Under the pieces are notes generated by a model. It searched no databases. It was not told the DNA's origin and saw only the letters and a program-made list of their open reading frames with translations. DNA of 64,000 bases. Origin: Neisseria montereyensis (lineage in GTDB: Bacteria; Pseudomonadota; Gammaproteobacteria; Burkholderiales; Neisseriaceae). Positions within the stretch are counted from its first letter, which is position 1. Every line of letters starts with the position of its first letter. The translations under genes and the position numbers were made by a program. Below are positions 9,384 through 19,831 of this stretch, in pieces. Where the stretch lies: positions 186,001-250,000 of the forward strand of contig NZ_JANUXW010000001.1 in NCBI RefSeq assembly GCF_024834045.1. Direction: 5' to 3'.

Positions 9384-10160
9384 TTAAATGGCGTAGTCAT
9401 ATTCCACAACCAAAGGTGCATGGTCGGAAAACTTTTCATCTTTATAAACATAAGCCTGAGTAGCTTTAGCAGCCAGTTCGGGTGTGACCATATGATAATC
9501 GATGCGCCACCCTACATCTTTGGCATACGCTTGGCCGCGGTTACTCCACCAAGTATAGCCCGGTATGTCGGGATAAAGGGTGCGCCACATATCGACCCAA
9601 CCTAAGTCGGCAATCACTTTGCCGATCCACTCGCGCTCTTCGGGCAGAAAGCCGGAATTCTTCTGATTGCCTTTCCAGTTTTTCAAATCAATATTTTGGT
9701 GGGCGATATTCCAGTCGCCGCAAACCACAATATCGCGTCCGCCTGCTTTCATTTCGGCCAACATTGGATAAAACGCATCAAGAAAACGGTATTTTAATTC
9801 TTGTCGTTCCGGTGCACTGGTACCTGAGGGCAGGTATAGCGAAATCACGCTTAGATTGCCAAAATCGGCACGGACAAAGCGTCCTTCGCGGTCAAACTCT
9901 TCAATACCCATACCGGTTTGAACATGATCGGGGCGTTGTTTGCTATAGATGGCCACACCGCTGTAACCGCGCTTTTCGGCACAATGCCACACGCCATGCA
10001 TACCGTGCGGGTTTTTCATATCATCGGATAAATCGGCTTCTTGTGCTTTTAATTCTTGAACGCACACAATATCCGCCCCCGAAGCAGCGATATATTCATG
10101 AAAACCTTTTCGGTAGGCGGAACGAATGCCGTTGACATTGGCTGAAATGATTTTAAGCAT
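9384..10160 (-). CDS. xthA: Exodeoxyribonuclease III / AP endonuclease
   Basis: Base-excision-repair nuclease cutting 5' to abasic sites and trimming 3' ends. The start is placed at MLKIISANVNG (10160); an in-frame ATG at 10211 would add 17 residues unlike the family. 258 residues, very similar to the Neisseria NExo enzyme as I recall it. Endonuclease/exonuclease/phosphatase fold motifs are present: SANVNGIRSA at 6-15, QELK with metal ligand Glu36, CGDWNIAH, GWRIDY and SDHAPLV near the C-terminus. Upstream of the hydrolase gene on the same strand; greB is further upstream behind its own terminator. Confidence 0.96.
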   Translation of the reverse strand: MLKIISANVNGIRSAYRKGFHEYIAASGADIVCVQELKAQEADLSDDMKNPHGMHGVWHCAEKRGYSGVAIYSKQRPDHVQTGMGIEEFDREGRFVRADFGNLSVISLYLPSGTSAPERQELKYRFLDAFYPMLAEMKAGGRDIVVCGDWNIAHQNIDLKNWKGNQKNSGFLPEEREWIGKVIADLGWVDMWRTLYPDIPGYTWWSNRGQAYAKDVGWRIDYHMVTPELAAKATQAYVYKDEKFSDHAPLVVEYDYAI

Positions 10161-10282
10161 GGTATGAAAATATCCGGATAAAAGCCGCATTGTACCTGAA
10201 ATATTTTTCATACAACTTAGTCTAGGGAAAAATCTGCGGTTGTTTTGTGTATGGTATGGGTTGGATGCGGCTATGGTTACGG

Positions 10283-10323
10283 AAGATTAGGCCGTCTGAA
10301 AAATTTTCAGACGGCCTAATCTT
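10283..10323 (-). terminator. greB terminator (paired DUS)
   Basis: Perfect inverted repeat AAGATTAGGCCGTCTGAAAA with its complement, 42 bases after greB on the minus strand. Confidence 0.75.
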
Positions 10324-10364
10324 ATAACAATATTTATTTGATAAGCGATACCGCTTGATTCAAT

Positions 10365-10862
10365 TTAATCAATGCGGATATATTCAACCGACAATATTTC
10401 AATAATTTCTTTGCCTTCCGGCCCTGCCAATACGACTTCGTCGCCTTCGTGGGCTTTTAGCAGGCTGCGTGCGAGCGGGGAAATCCATGAAATTTTATTC
10501 TTGCCCGTATCGATTTCATCAATACCGACAATTTTTACCGTTTGTTCGCTGCCGTCGCCGCGCAACAGGCCGACGGTGGCGCCGAAGAAAACCTGATCGG
10601 TGGCTTCCCGTGTTTCGGGGTCGACCACTTGTGCGGCTTCCAGCCTTTTGGTGAGAAAGCGGATACGGCGGTCGATTTCGCGCATGCGGCGTTTGCCGTA
10701 GAGATAATCGCCGTTTTCGCTGCGGTCACCGTTGCTGGCCGCCCAGTTGACGATTTGTACGATTTCAGGACGCTCTTTATTCACGAGCTGATACAGTTCG
10801 TCTTTTAACGCTTGCCAGCCGGTGGGGGTGATATAGTTTTTGGGCGTATCGTCGTTGCTCAT
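10365..10862 (-). CDS. greB: Transcription elongation factor GreB
   Basis: Binds RNA polymerase and stimulates cleavage of backtracked transcripts. 165 residues from MSNDDTPKNYITP (start 10862). A longer ORF to 10886 begins MIFQTAS, which is simply an upstream DUS (10870) read through, so it is rejected. The N-terminal coiled-coil (about 15-80, NGDRSENGDYLYGKRRMREIDRRI) contains the acidic tip residues D/E that act in the polymerase active site, and the C-terminal FKBP-like domain ends SPLARSLLKAHEGDEV. The long basic surface and the GKRRMREIDRR pattern favour GreB over GreA. Confidence 0.93.
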   Translation of the reverse strand: MSNDDTPKNYITPTGWQALKDELYQLVNKERPEIVQIVNWAASNGDRSENGDYLYGKRRMREIDRRIRFLTKRLEAAQVVDPETREATDQVFFGATVGLLRGDGSEQTVKIVGIDEIDTGKNKISWISPLARSLLKAHEGDEVVLAGPEGKEIIEILSVEYIRID

Positions 10863-11031
10863 AGCTGAGGCCGTCTGAAAAATCATAAAGCGTTATTTTA
10901 GTCTATCAACACGTTTTTAGGCGTGTTTTTTTATTTTTCATTGTAATGCCCGGATAGGTTTTTTATAAAATAATGCTGCCGTTGTTGGGGAAACGGCAGC
11001 ATTTAAGTTTTATAGTACAACCATGAGTTTA

Positions 11032-12795
11032 TTAAGCAGGCAGCGCTTCTTCTGTTGCCCAGAAATCTGTCGGAGCATTGATTACGGGTTTGATAATGCC
11101 CGTGCGTACGGCAAAGTCGCCGAATCCTTCATCTTTCAGACGGCCTGCCGCCCATGCAGCCAACCAGCCGTCGATAATTTCCAGAATTTCCGGCTCTGTA
11201 ATATTTTCTTTAAACAGGCGCGGGATGCGTGTGCCTTCGCGATTGCCGCCGACGTGCAGGTTATAGCGGCCCGGTGCTTTGCCGACCATGCCGATTTCTG
11301 CCAGCATGGCGCGGCCGCAGCCGTTGGGGCAGCCGGTAACGCGCAATACGATATGCTCTTCAGACAAACCGTGACGGGCAAACAATTCATCGATTTTGTC
11401 GATAAATTTCGGCAAGAAACGCTCGGCTTCGGCCATCGCCAACGGGCAGGTCGGCAGTGAAACGCAGGCCATGCTGTGTTCGCGTTGCGGCGTAGTGGAA
11501 TTGTTTATCAGTTTGTGTTCGCGGGCAATGCGTTCGATATTTTCTTTGTCTTCTTCAGGCACATTGGCCACAATCAGGTTTTGATTGGCGGTTAGACGGA
11601 AATCGCCTTTGTGAACTTTGGCAATTTCGCGTATACCGCTTTTCAGAGGGCGGTCGGGGTAGTCGAGTAAGCGGCCGTTTTCAATGAATAAGGTTAAATG
11701 CCATTTTTTATCTTCGCCTTGTACCCAACCGATACGGTCGCCGCGTGATGTGAATTCATAAGGTTGAATCGGTTGGAATTTGGCTTCCATCCGTTTTTCC
11801 ACTTCGGCAATAAAGTTGTCGATGCCTTTGTTTTGCAGCGTATAGCGGGTTTTGGCGTTTTTACGGTTGCTGCGGTTGCCCCAGTCGCGCTGTACCGATA
11901 CGACGGCTGCGGCGCAGTCCAGTGTTTTTTCTAATGGGATAAAACCGAATTCTTGTGCGGTGTTCGGGTAGGTTTGGTGGTTGCCATGTTCCATAGAAAG
12001 ACCGCCGCCGACCAATACATTAAAGCCGATTAGGTTGCCGTTTTCGCCGATGGCGACAAAGTTCAAATCGTTGGCGTGTAAATCGACATCGTTATGCGGC
12101 GGAATCACCACGGTGGTTTTGAATTTACGCGGCAGGTAGTTTTTGCCGAGTACGGGTTCGGTTTGGTCGCCGCTTTTCACGCCGTCTTTAAGCGGCGTGG
12201 GCGGCATGGTTTCGGTGGATTCCACTTTCTCGCCGTCCAGCCAGATTTCGGCATAGGCGCGGGTTTTGGGCAGTAGGTGCTCGCTGATTTTTTTCGCCCA
12301 TTCGTAAGCTTGGCGGTGTAGTTCGCTCTCTACCGGATTGGATGTGCACAATACATTGCGGTTAACGTCGCCGGCGGTTGCGATGGAATCCAAGCCGAGG
12401 TGATGCAGCCATTGGTGCATGGGTTTGATGTCGCTTTTCAATACGCCATGGTATTGGAAGGTTTGGCGGTTGGTCAGCCGGATACTGCCGTAAAGCGTGT
12501 GCTCGTCGGCGAATTGGTCGATACCGAGCCATTGTTTGGGCTGGATAATACCACCGGGCAAGCGGCAGCGCAGCATCACGTTTTTATTCGGCTCCAGTTT
12601 TTGTTCGAGGCGCTCGGCGCGGATATCGCGGTCGTCTTGCTCATACATGCCGTGAAAGCGGATAAGCTGAAAGTTGTCGCCTTTGAAGCCGCCGGTGAGC
12701 TGTTCTTGTAAGTCTTCTTTGATAGTGCCTTTTAAATAATCGCTTTGCCCTTTTAGGCGTTCGTTATCGGAAAGTTTTGGGGTTTTATCATTCAT
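11032..12795 (-). CDS. cysI: Sulfite reductase hemoprotein beta subunit
   Basis: Catalyses six-electron reduction of sulfite to sulfide with siroheme and [4Fe-4S], using electrons from CysJ. 587 residues against 570 in E. coli. The cluster/siroheme cysteines are Cys444 and Cys450 (ACVSLPTC) and Cys489 and Cys493 (TGCPNGC), with the exact E. coli spacing. Two nitrite/sulfite reductase ferredoxin-like repeats are complete, ending [18 protein letters not shown] at 11135 is read in frame as GRLK. It is the last gene of the minus-strand cysG-cysJ-tauD-permease-cysI series; unusually it is not adjacent to cysJ. Confidence 0.97.
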   Translation of the reverse strand: MNDKTPKLSDNERLKGQSDYLKGTIKEDLQEQLTGGFKGDNFQLIRFHGMYEQDDRDIRAERLEQKLEPNKNVMLRCRLPGGIIQPKQWLGIDQFADEHTLYGSIRLTNRQTFQYHGVLKSDIKPMHQWLHHLGLDSIATAGDVNRNVLCTSNPVESELHRQAYEWAKKISEHLLPKTRAYAEIWLDGEKVESTETMPPTPLKDGVKSGDQTEPVLGKNYLPRKFKTTVVIPPHNDVDLHANDLNFVAIGENGNLIGFNVLVGGGLSMEHGNHQTYPNTAQEFGFIPLEKTLDCAAAVVSVQRDWGNRSNRKNAKTRYTLQNKGIDNFIAEVEKRMEAKFQPIQPYEFTSRGDRIGWVQGEDKKWHLTLFIENGRLLDYPDRPLKSGIREIAKVHKGDFRLTANQNLIVANVPEEDKENIERIAREHKLINNSTTPQREHSMACVSLPTCPLAMAEAERFLPKFIDKIDELFARHGLSEEHIVLRVTGCPNGCGRAMLAEIGMVGKAPGRYNLHVGGNREGTRIPRLFKENITEPEILEIIDGWLAAWAAGRLKDEGFGDFAVRTGIIKPVINAPTDFWATEEALPA

Positions 12796-12884
12796 TATGG
12801 TGTTCCTTTAATGGTAGTCGGCAACAACGGATAATGGTGCCGGTATATTTGGTTGTTGGTATGGGTAAAGTGTGTGGTTTGGGT

Positions 12885-14240
12885 TTAGCAAGATAGCCGG
12901 CGGCATCGTAATACAAGGTATGCAAAACATAAGCCCAGCGCGGTAATCATAATGCCGAGGCTACTCATCGATAAGTGGTTGAGTGCATCGGGCATCAGCA
13001 GTAAAACAATAAAGACGATGCTGGTGATGACCGCTAAATAGGCGGAAATAGGGTGTCGGGCATTTTTTCTCAAACGAACCAAATCGGCAAAGGCGACATA
13101 AAAGAAGCCGATGGCAATACCGAAAGAGGCGGTATTCACCATATCCGACAGATGGTTTCTACCCAGCCACGGGGCAAACAGACACAAAACCAAAATCAGC
13201 AAACCGGTTCGTTTTTGGGAAAAGCTACGGTCGGGTGCGGTCAACCATGAGGGCAGCGCACCTAAATCGTGCATGGATTCGAACAGTTTGCCGGTGGCCA
13301 ACATAAAGCCGTTGATGCCGCTGAGAATCGAGCACACCATCGCCGTTGCCAAAATGGCCATGCCCCATGTGCCTGCGATATGGCGGATGCCTTCGCCGGT
13401 TGCCCATGGCGAATGGGCAATGGCCGCATAATCGAAATTCAGATTCAGGGCGGTTAGGTAGTTAATGGCTAAATAGAAAAAACAGCCGGCAGCGATGGAA
13501 AATAAAATAATAAATTTAGTCTGCGTTTTGGAACGGCTGATCACTTTGGAAAGCTGGGGGGTGGTTTCAAAACCGATATAAGCCCAAGGCATCACGGCGA
13601 GCACGGCCAACCATGTGCTGTTTTCCGAACCAGCATGATGTATTTCGGCGGAAACCAATGGCAGGATATGGTTTGGCGCCGCATATAAAGAAGCTGCCAA
13701 TAAGGCAAACAGCGACAATACCATCAATAGGGCGATATACAGTTGGGTTTTTGCCCCTGCACGAATGCCTTTATAGTTGGTATAGGAAAACAGGCAGACA
13801 ACCGCCATGCAGACGGCGGCTTCGCTGGCATAAACATCCCAACCTGAAATGGTATAAAGGTAGCCGATTTGCCATGACGCGGGTAGGAAGTAGCGCATCA
13901 GTAAGGTGATGGCGGAAATATTCAGGGCAATGATGGCGATATAGCCTGCCAATATGCACCAACTGTAGATAAGGGCGTGTGTGCGGTTTAGGTGTGTGGC
14001 AATCCAGCCGATACTGCCCAAACGGCGGTCTGATTCCCTTGAGGAAAGGTTGATATAAGGTTTGGCAATAAGGGCAATCAATAAAGTACCGATAAGAATG
14101 GCAGCCGATGAGCCGTATAATCCTGATTTTAGAAACAAATCGCCGGGCATCACATAAGCACCCCAGCCGATAATGGCGCCGAGGCTGATGGCGATGGCTT
14201 CATAAAAAGAGATATTTGGTTGCTTGGTAGCTTGGGTCAT
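12885..14240 (-). CDS. APC-superfamily permease, possible sulfonate/amino acid importer
   Basis: 451-residue inner-membrane protein with about 12 hydrophobic segments and the APC-family N-terminal signature SLGAIIGWGAYVMPGDLF (about 19-36), where a glycine-rich broken helix 1 binds the substrate amine. GFETTPQL at about 230 is the helix-6 signature. Substrate cannot be read from sequence. It lies between tauD and cysI, 87 and 89 bases from each, in the same orientation. A role in bringing in taurine or a sulfur amino acid is an inference from context; APC permeases more often carry amino acids or polyamines. A DUS lies just upstream (14254). Confidence 0.8.
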   Translation of the reverse strand: MTQATKQPNISFYEAIAISLGAIIGWGAYVMPGDLFLKSGLYGSSAAILIGTLLIALIAKPYINLSSRESDRRLGSIGWIATHLNRTHALIYSWCILAGYIAIIALNISAITLLMRYFLPASWQIGYLYTISGWDVYASEAAVCMAVVCLFSYTNYKGIRAGAKTQLYIALLMVLSLFALLAASLYAAPNHILPLVSAEIHHAGSENSTWLAVLAVMPWAYIGFETTPQLSKVISRSKTQTKFIILFSIAAGCFFYLAINYLTALNLNFDYAAIAHSPWATGEGIRHIAGTWGMAILATAMVCSILSGINGFMLATGKLFESMHDLGALPSWLTAPDRSFSQKRTGLLILVLCLFAPWLGRNHLSDMVNTASFGIAIGFFYVAFADLVRLRKNARHPISAYLAVITSIVFIVLLLMPDALNHLSMSSLGIMITALGLCFAYLVLRCRRLSC

Positions 14241-14327
14241 AATTATCCTCTTGGCCGTCTGAAACTATTTATTATTTATATTGAAAGCCGAAGCCTGTTC
14301 AGACGGCATTACATTTCTCTACCGATA

Positions 14328-15191
14328 TTAGGCGGCTAAAGCCGTTTCTTTAAAATACGGCTCGCCGCCGTTTACGGTGGCGCGGTGCATAATGCGGTGT
14401 GCGTCGCCATAATCGAATAAGGCTTTATGTTGGGTGCAGCGGTTGTCCCAAATGGCAACGTCACCCTCCTGCCATTGCCAACGCAGATGGAATTCGGGTT
14501 TGATGGCATGTTGTGTTAGGAAATTCAGCAGGGCGCGGCCTTCTTCTTCGGGTAAACCGTTAATGCGTGATGTAAAGCCTTCGCTAACAAACAAAGCCTG
14601 TTTGCCGGTTTCAGGATGGGTTCTCACTACGGGGTGGGTCACCGGCGGGTTTTTGGCGATAACCGCTTCCAGTTTTTGTCTTTCTTCTTCACTGCGTGCA
14701 AAACGCTCTTCAGGGAAAGATAAGCGGATATCGTGTTCGGCTGTAAGTGTTTTTAGTTTTTCCTGCAACTCAGGCTCTAGCGCATCGAATGCTGCCGTTC
14801 CGCTTGCCCACATGGTATCGCCGCCGTGTTCGGGTATTTTGACAGCTTTTAATACGCAGCCCATCGGCGGGGTTTTGCTGAACGTGACATCGGTATGCCA
14901 TAGCTCGTTGTCGCGCAGATCCAAACGATGGCTGTCTAGTACGATAATTTCCGGTGCTTCGGGCAGATTGGGAAAAACCGGATGAATATGTAGGCTGCCG
15001 AATTGTCGAGCCAATGCCGTTTGTGCGGTAGGCTGAAGCTGTTGGTTACGGAAGAAGATAACTTGATAATCCAACAAAGCTTGTTTGATGGCGGCACGGG
15101 TATCTTCATCAATCCGGTTTAAGTCGATATCGTGAATAATGGCACCGATTGTGGGTTTTATCGGAGTAATGTTTAATAGCGATTTTGTCAT
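14328..15191 (-). CDS. tauD: TauD-type taurine/sulfonate alpha-ketoglutarate dioxygenase
   Basis: Fe(II)/2-oxoglutarate dioxygenase that hydroxylates taurine, which then breaks down to aminoacetaldehyde and sulfite. 287 residues, aligned with E. coli TauD with no numbering shift at the sites: iron ligands His99, Asp101 and His255; 2-oxoglutarate Arg266; taurine pocket His70, Asn95, Ser158, Phe159, Phe206 and Arg270. The one pocket change seen is Phe73 where E. coli has Tyr. Such conservation supports taurine or a close sulfonate as substrate. Between cysJ and the APC permease; no tauABC transporter in the window. Sulfite made here would feed CysJI directly. Confidence 0.9.
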   Translation of the reverse strand: MTKSLLNITPIKPTIGAIIHDIDLNRIDEDTRAAIKQALLDYQVIFFRNQQLQPTAQTALARQFGSLHIHPVFPNLPEAPEIIVLDSHRLDLRDNELWHTDVTFSKTPPMGCVLKAVKIPEHGGDTMWASGTAAFDALEPELQEKLKTLTAEHDIRLSFPEERFARSEEERQKLEAVIAKNPPVTHPVVRTHPETGKQALFVSEGFTSRINGLPEEEGRALLNFLTQHAIKPEFHLRWQWQEGDVAIWDNRCTQHKALFDYGDAHRIMHRATVNGGEPYFKETALAA

Positions 15192-15318
15192 TATTGTTCT
15201 TTCATCATATTGGTTTATAGATGGGTTTCATCATAAATTATTGATAAATTAAAAAGAAATAATTTATGATTCATTGCTTATTGCTATCAGTTATAACCAC
15301 TTGGTAAGTGTGTATGTA

Positions 15319-17103
15319 TTAATACACATCGCGACGGTAGCGTTTTTCTTGTCTGAGGTTGTCGAGATATTCTTCCGCATCCTCTTCATTGAGGCCGCCT
15401 TCACGGCTGATAACGTCTAATAATGCGGCTTCTACATCTTTCGCCATGCGTGCGGCATCACCGCAAACGTAGAGGTAGGCACCATCTTGCAGCCACTGCC
15501 ATACATCGGCACTGTTTTCTCTGATTTTGTCTTGCACATAAATTTTTTCTTTTTGGTCACGCGACCAGGCAAAACTGTATTTGTGCAGATAGCCGTCTTT
15601 AGCCAAGCTTTGCCATTCGGTTTGGTATAGGAAATCTTCGGAAAAATGCGGATTACCGAAAATCAGCCAGTTTTTACCTTCAGCCTCGGTAGCGGCGCGT
15701 TGCTGCATAAAGGCACGAAAAGGGGCGATGCCTGTTCCGGCGCCAATCATAATAATCGGAGTATTCGGATCTTCAGGCAGTCTGAATGAAGGGTTGTGTT
15801 CGATAAACACACGCACCGAACCATCTTCTTCTAATCGTTCGGTCAAATAGCTGGAGGCCCCGCCGGTATAGGTTTTGCTGTTATAGGTATAGCGCAGCGC
15901 ACCGACGGTAAGATGAACTTCTTCGTCGGTTTCCTCCGGCGCCGAGGCGATGGAATACAAACGCGGTGAAATAGGGCGCAATAAGCTGCTTAATTCGGTG
16001 GCCGTGAGCTTGGACGGGTATTTTTCTACCAATCCGGCAATCGGGTTGGCGGCAATAAAGCCGTGTAAGTCTGCGGCGACGGCTGCCGAAAGTTCGTCGT
16101 TACCGGCTAATTCGGCATAGCCTTTGGTGAATTGCGGTGTGTTTTGTGTGATTTCTAAATCATGAATCAGTGCATCACGAATGGTTTTGGTTTGGGTGTT
16201 GAGTTCGATGGTTTCCGAACCGTCGAGTTGTACGGCGGCCAAAATGCTATCGACCAGCGCCGTATCATTATCAAACCATACGCCTAAGGTATCGCCTGCA
16301 CGGTATTGCAAGCCGGAACCGCTTAAATCCAATTCGATATGGCGGACATCTTTATCTGAGTAGCGGCCGGTAATTTTTTGGCGAACCAATAATGGGGCGG
16401 GGAAAGGGTTCTCTTTATGGAATAAGCTTGGGGTGTGTATTTCGTTTGAGGTATCAAGGGCTACACTATTGTGAGCCGTTGCGCTGCCGGCTTGTTCTTC
16501 GACAATCGGTACGATTTTTTCCAACCAAGCGGCGGCGGTTGCTTGGAAATCCAAATCACAATCCGTACGATCTGCTAGGCGGGTGCCGCCTAACTCGGCC
16601 AAGCGTGCATCAAAGATATTACCGGCGGCACAAAATTGCGGATAGCTGGAGTCGCCCAAGCCGAGTACGGCAAATTTGAGGCCGTTTAAATTCGGGGCTT
16701 TTTTGCCGGTTAGGAATTTATGCAGGCTAACGGCTTCTTCTGGCGGTTCGCCTTCGCCCTGTGTGGAGGTAACCAATAAGAGCAGTTTTTCATCGGCCAA
16801 TTGTTTGGTTTTGTAGTCGCCGGCATGGATATGCGATACCGATAAACCGGCTGCTGTTAAGCGTGTGGTTAAGTCGTCGGCGATTTGGCGTGCGTTGCCT
16901 GTTTGGGAGGCGGATAAAACGGTAATTTTTAAAGCTTCGGCAGTGGGTGCGGCTGCTGTGGCCGGTGTTTGGGCTGCTGTGGGCGCGGCAGCGGATAAAA
17001 CGGTGCCGTCTGATTTTGCCCAACACCAACCTGAAAGCCAAGCCAGCTGTTGTGGGTTTAGGTTTTGTAGGGCTTGCATCAGTTCCGTAGGAATGGCATT
17101 CAT
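15319..17103 (-). CDS. cysJ: Sulfite reductase flavoprotein alpha subunit
   Basis: Passes electrons from NADPH through FAD and FMN to CysI. 594 residues against 599 in E. coli. Order: short N-terminal region (LMQALQNLNPQQLAWLSGW), flavodoxin-like FMN domain (SQTGNARQIADDL, TSTQGEGEPPEEA), FAD-binding domain (PRLYSIASAP, GGASSYL), NADPH domain (MIGAGTGIAPFRAF, YVCGDAARMAKDV), and the family's C-terminus RYRRDVY. An Ala/Pro/Thr-rich linker at about 37-55 is longer than usual. Downstream of cysG by 81 bases. CysJ-CysI normally form an operon pair; here tauD and a permease come between them. Confidence 0.97.
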   Translation of the reverse strand: MNAIPTELMQALQNLNPQQLAWLSGWCWAKSDGTVLSAAAPTAAQTPATAAAPTAEALKITVLSASQTGNARQIADDLTTRLTAAGLSVSHIHAGDYKTKQLADEKLLLLVTSTQGEGEPPEEAVSLHKFLTGKKAPNLNGLKFAVLGLGDSSYPQFCAAGNIFDARLAELGGTRLADRTDCDLDFQATAAAWLEKIVPIVEEQAGSATAHNSVALDTSNEIHTPSLFHKENPFPAPLLVRQKITGRYSDKDVRHIELDLSGSGLQYRAGDTLGVWFDNDTALVDSILAAVQLDGSETIELNTQTKTIRDALIHDLEITQNTPQFTKGYAELAGNDELSAAVAADLHGFIAANPIAGLVEKYPSKLTATELSSLLRPISPRLYSIASAPEETDEEVHLTVGALRYTYNSKTYTGGASSYLTERLEEDGSVRVFIEHNPSFRLPEDPNTPIIMIGAGTGIAPFRAFMQQRAATEAEGKNWLIFGNPHFSEDFLYQTEWQSLAKDGYLHKYSFAWSRDQKEKIYVQDKIRENSADVWQWLQDGAYLYVCGDAARMAKDVEAALLDVISREGGLNEEDAEEYLDNLRQEKRYRRDVY

Positions 17104-17184
17104 GGCGTTTCCTTGTATTTTTATATTGGATTAAATAATGGTGTTCAGAGATTGAGGGTTGGCATGTGCCTGTTGTTATTATTT

Positions 17185-18609
17185 TCAGGCGGCCAAAATA
17201 GTGGCATTGGTATGGTTTGCCGGTTGTTCTGCTGGCACGGTGCCAAACCAAGCCAGTTCATTTCGGAGTGCGGCGGTTTCGCCAATTACCATCAAAGCAG
17301 GGCTTTCGGCTTGGGCGGCAAGCTCGGGTAAATCTTTCAGACGGCCTGAGTAAACTTTTTGCTCGGGCAAAGTACCTTTGCTGATGACAGCGGCCGGAGT
17401 ATCGCCGCTGCGACCGTTTGCCATGAGTCCGGTGGCCAGTTCGGCGGCTTTAATGGTGCCCATATACACCACTAAGGTTTGATTGCCTTGCGCCAGTGTT
17501 GACCAAGACAATGTTTTTCCATCAACGCGGCAGTGTCCCGTGATAAACATGGCGGTTTGTGCGTGGTCGCGGTGGGTGAGTGGTATGCCGGCATAGGCGG
17601 TTGCGCCTAAGGCTGCGGTGATGCCCGGTACCACTTCAAAGGTGATACCGGCTTCTTTTAGGGTTTCCAGTTCTTCACCGCCACGTCCGAATACGAACGG
17701 ATCGCCGCCTTTTAAGCGCACTACGCGCTTACCTTGCCGAGCCAATTCGACCAGCATCCGGTTGGTTTCTTCTTGGCGGACGTGATGATTGCCTGCCCGT
17801 TTGCCGACAAAAATCTTTTCGGCATCGCGTCGAACCAATTCCAATACTTGTTCGGATACCAGTGCGTCATACAACACTACATCGGCGGCTTGGATTTTTT
17901 GCAAACCTTTCAGCGTCAGCAGTCCGGCATCGCCGGGCCCGGCACCGACCAAAGTGACTTCGCCCTGGTTGGATTGGGGGGCGCTGAGTTGTTCTGCGAG
18001 AAAAGCATCTGCTTCGTCTGGTTGATGGGTGGCGGTTAGATGTTGGAAAGTCGGGGCGGCGAATAGGCGTTCCCAAAAGCGGCGGCGTTGGCTGATGGAA
18101 GGTAGAGATTCTTTCACCCGTTGCCGCCATTTGGCGGCAGTTTGTGCCATTAAACCGAGATTTTGCGGTAGCAAGGCCTCGAGTTTTTCGCGGAGTAGTC
18201 TGGCCAATACGGGGGCAGTGCCGCCGCTGGAAATGGCGAGCTGAATCGGGCTACGGTCGATAATGGCCGGAAAGATAAAATTACAATGGTCTTGGTCGTC
18301 TACCGTATTGCACAACCGTTGTCTGGCTTCGGCGGCATCGAAAACGCGGCGGTTGAGTGCGGCATCGTCGGTGGCGGCAATCACGAGATAAACGTTATCT
18401 AATTGGCTTTCGGTGAAATCCTGCCCTAACCATTGCACGTTGCCTGATGTGTGTTGTGTTTGGAGTGTTGTGCTTAGCTTTTTGGCAACAATGCTGACTT
18501 GGGCGCCGGCTTTCAGTAGCATATCAACTTTGCGTTGTGCGACAGTGCCGCCGCCGACGACCAATACGGGGCGGTTTTTTAGGCTGATAAAAATCGGTAG
18601 GTAGTCCAT
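17185..18609 (-). CDS. cysG: Siroheme synthase CysG
   Basis: Fused enzyme making siroheme for CysI. The N-terminal part (about 1-200) is the precorrin-2 dehydrogenase/ferrochelatase domain with its NAD-binding [16 protein letters not shown] at 17-32; the C-terminal part (from about 218, [18 protein letters not shown]) is the SAM-dependent uroporphyrinogen-III methyltransferase with [15 protein letters not shown] and [19 protein letters not shown]. 474 residues against 457 in E. coli. First gene of the minus-strand sulfur block, divergent from prmB. A DUS at 17336 is in frame (GRLK). Confidence 0.97.
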   Translation of the reverse strand: MDYLPIFISLKNRPVLVVGGGTVAQRKVDMLLKAGAQVSIVAKKLSTTLQTQHTSGNVQWLGQDFTESQLDNVYLVIAATDDAALNRRVFDAAEARQRLCNTVDDQDHCNFIFPAIIDRSPIQLAISSGGTAPVLARLLREKLEALLPQNLGLMAQTAAKWRQRVKESLPSISQRRRFWERLFAAPTFQHLTATHQPDEADAFLAEQLSAPQSNQGEVTLVGAGPGDAGLLTLKGLQKIQAADVVLYDALVSEQVLELVRRDAEKIFVGKRAGNHHVRQEETNRMLVELARQGKRVVRLKGGDPFVFGRGGEELETLKEAGITFEVVPGITAALGATAYAGIPLTHRDHAQTAMFITGHCRVDGKTLSWSTLAQGNQTLVVYMGTIKAAELATGLMANGRSGDTPAAVISKGTLPEQKVYSGRLKDLPELAAQAESPALMVIGETAALRNELAWFGTVPAEQPANHTNATILAA

Positions 18610-18887
18610 GTGTGCTTTCTTATTTTTAGGATAGGGTTTTGTAAAGTGTTTGGGGATAGATATTAAGTAAATAAATCAAATGTCGGAAATAACGTTTTTT
18701 TTTATGGATAGAAGTAAAAGATATAAGGCCGTCTGAAAGGCGGCATCCCACTTGATTGGGAATGTATGGCTTTTGAGTGTCGTTTCGCTGAGTGTTAATG
18801 AGGGGTGGCTGTTGATTGAAACTTTGTAGAACCATTAAGTTGTTTGGCGATATAATCGCGTTTTTCTAAATAGAACAGAGATTTTTT
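18610..18887. promoter_or_regulatory. Divergent control region, cysG and prmB
   Basis: 278 bases between divergent genes. TATAAT at 18851-18856 is a good -10 for prmB (ATG at 18888); no convincing -35 is seen. A DUS at 18728. I could not identify a CysB-type operator by eye. Confidence 0.45.
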
Positions 18888-19799
18888 ATGTTTGCCGAAG
18901 CAGCCAAACAGTTTTCGACTGTCCGCGACTTGTTGCGCTTTGCCGTTAGCCGATTTAATGAAGCAGGTTTGTATTTCGGGCATGGTAGCGATAATGCCCA
19001 TGATGAAGCGGCTTATTTGATTTTGCATACTCTGCATTTGCCTTTGGATATATTAGATCCGTATTTGGATGCGGTATTACTGCAAAGTGAAAAAGAACAG
19101 GTGCTGGCGTTGATTGAACAACGGGTAACAACCCGTGTTCCTGTGGCTTATCTGACCCATCAGGCATGGCAGGGTGATTTTGATTTTTATGTGGATGAGC
19201 GGGTGATTGTGCCGCGTTCGTTTATTTACGAGCTGTTGGGCGAGCGTTTGCAACCGTGGATAGAGCATGAAGAGTTGGTTCACCGTGCCCTTGATTTATG
19301 TACGGGCAGCGGTTGTTTGGCGGTTCAGATGGCCTATCATTATCCGGCAGCCGAAATCGATGCGGTAGATTTGAGTTTGGATGCATTGGAAGTGGCGGCC
19401 ATTAATGTTGAAGATTATGATTTAAAAGACAGAATTAACCTGATTCATACCGATTTATTTGAGGGCTTGGAAGATACATACGATTTAATCGTATCCAATC
19501 CGCCTTATGTGGATGAGGAATCGGTTGAGGCATTGCCGCCGGAGTATCTGCACGAACCTGAATTAGCGTTGGGCAGCGGTTCGGACGGTTTGGATGCGAC
19601 CCGTGAGATTCTTCTGCAAGCAGCGAAATTTCTGAATCCGAAAGGTGTGCTGTTGGTTGAAATCGGACATAACCGTGATGTGTTGGAAGCTGCTTATCCC
19701 GAACTGCCGTTTACTTGGATGGAAACCAGCGGTGGTGACGGTTTTGTATTCCTGCTGACCCGTGAGCAATTATTGGGGCAAACCGTTCAGGATGTCTGA
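18888..19799 (+). CDS. prmB: Ribosomal protein L3 glutamine methyltransferase PrmB
   Basis: SAM-dependent enzyme that N5-methylates a glutamine of ribosomal protein L3. 303 residues. The N-terminal helical domain is followed by the Rossmann methyltransferase with DLCTGSGC at 136-143 (SAM) and the catalytic NPPY at 204-207. IVPRSFIYELL at 107-117 and the C-terminal GGDGFVFLL favour PrmB over its paralogue PrmC. Single gene ending at a paired-DUS terminator. Confidence 0.94.
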   Translation: MFAEAAKQFSTVRDLLRFAVSRFNEAGLYFGHGSDNAHDEAAYLILHTLHLPLDILDPYLDAVLLQSEKEQVLALIEQRVTTRVPVAYLTHQAWQGDFDFYVDERVIVPRSFIYELLGERLQPWIEHEELVHRALDLCTGSGCLAVQMAYHYPAAEIDAVDLSLDALEVAAINVEDYDLKDRINLIHTDLFEGLEDTYDLIVSNPPYVDEESVEALPPEYLHEPELALGSGSDGLDATREILLQAAKFLNPKGVLLVEIGHNRDVLEAAYPELPFTWMETSGGDGFVFLLTREQLLGQTVQDV

Positions 19800-19831
19800 T
19801 AGTTGTGGGAATATTGAATACACAGTATTAA

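Noticed and set aside
9384-10211. Longer xthA start at 10211
   Set aside because: The extra 17 residues have no counterpart in exonuclease III; MLKIISANVNG at 10160 is the family start.
10863-10886. N-terminal extension of greB (MIFQTAS)
   Set aside because: It is a DUS read as codons; the family start is MSNDDT at 10862. The same applies to upstream extensions of the TPR gene, lolB, rep and mscS.
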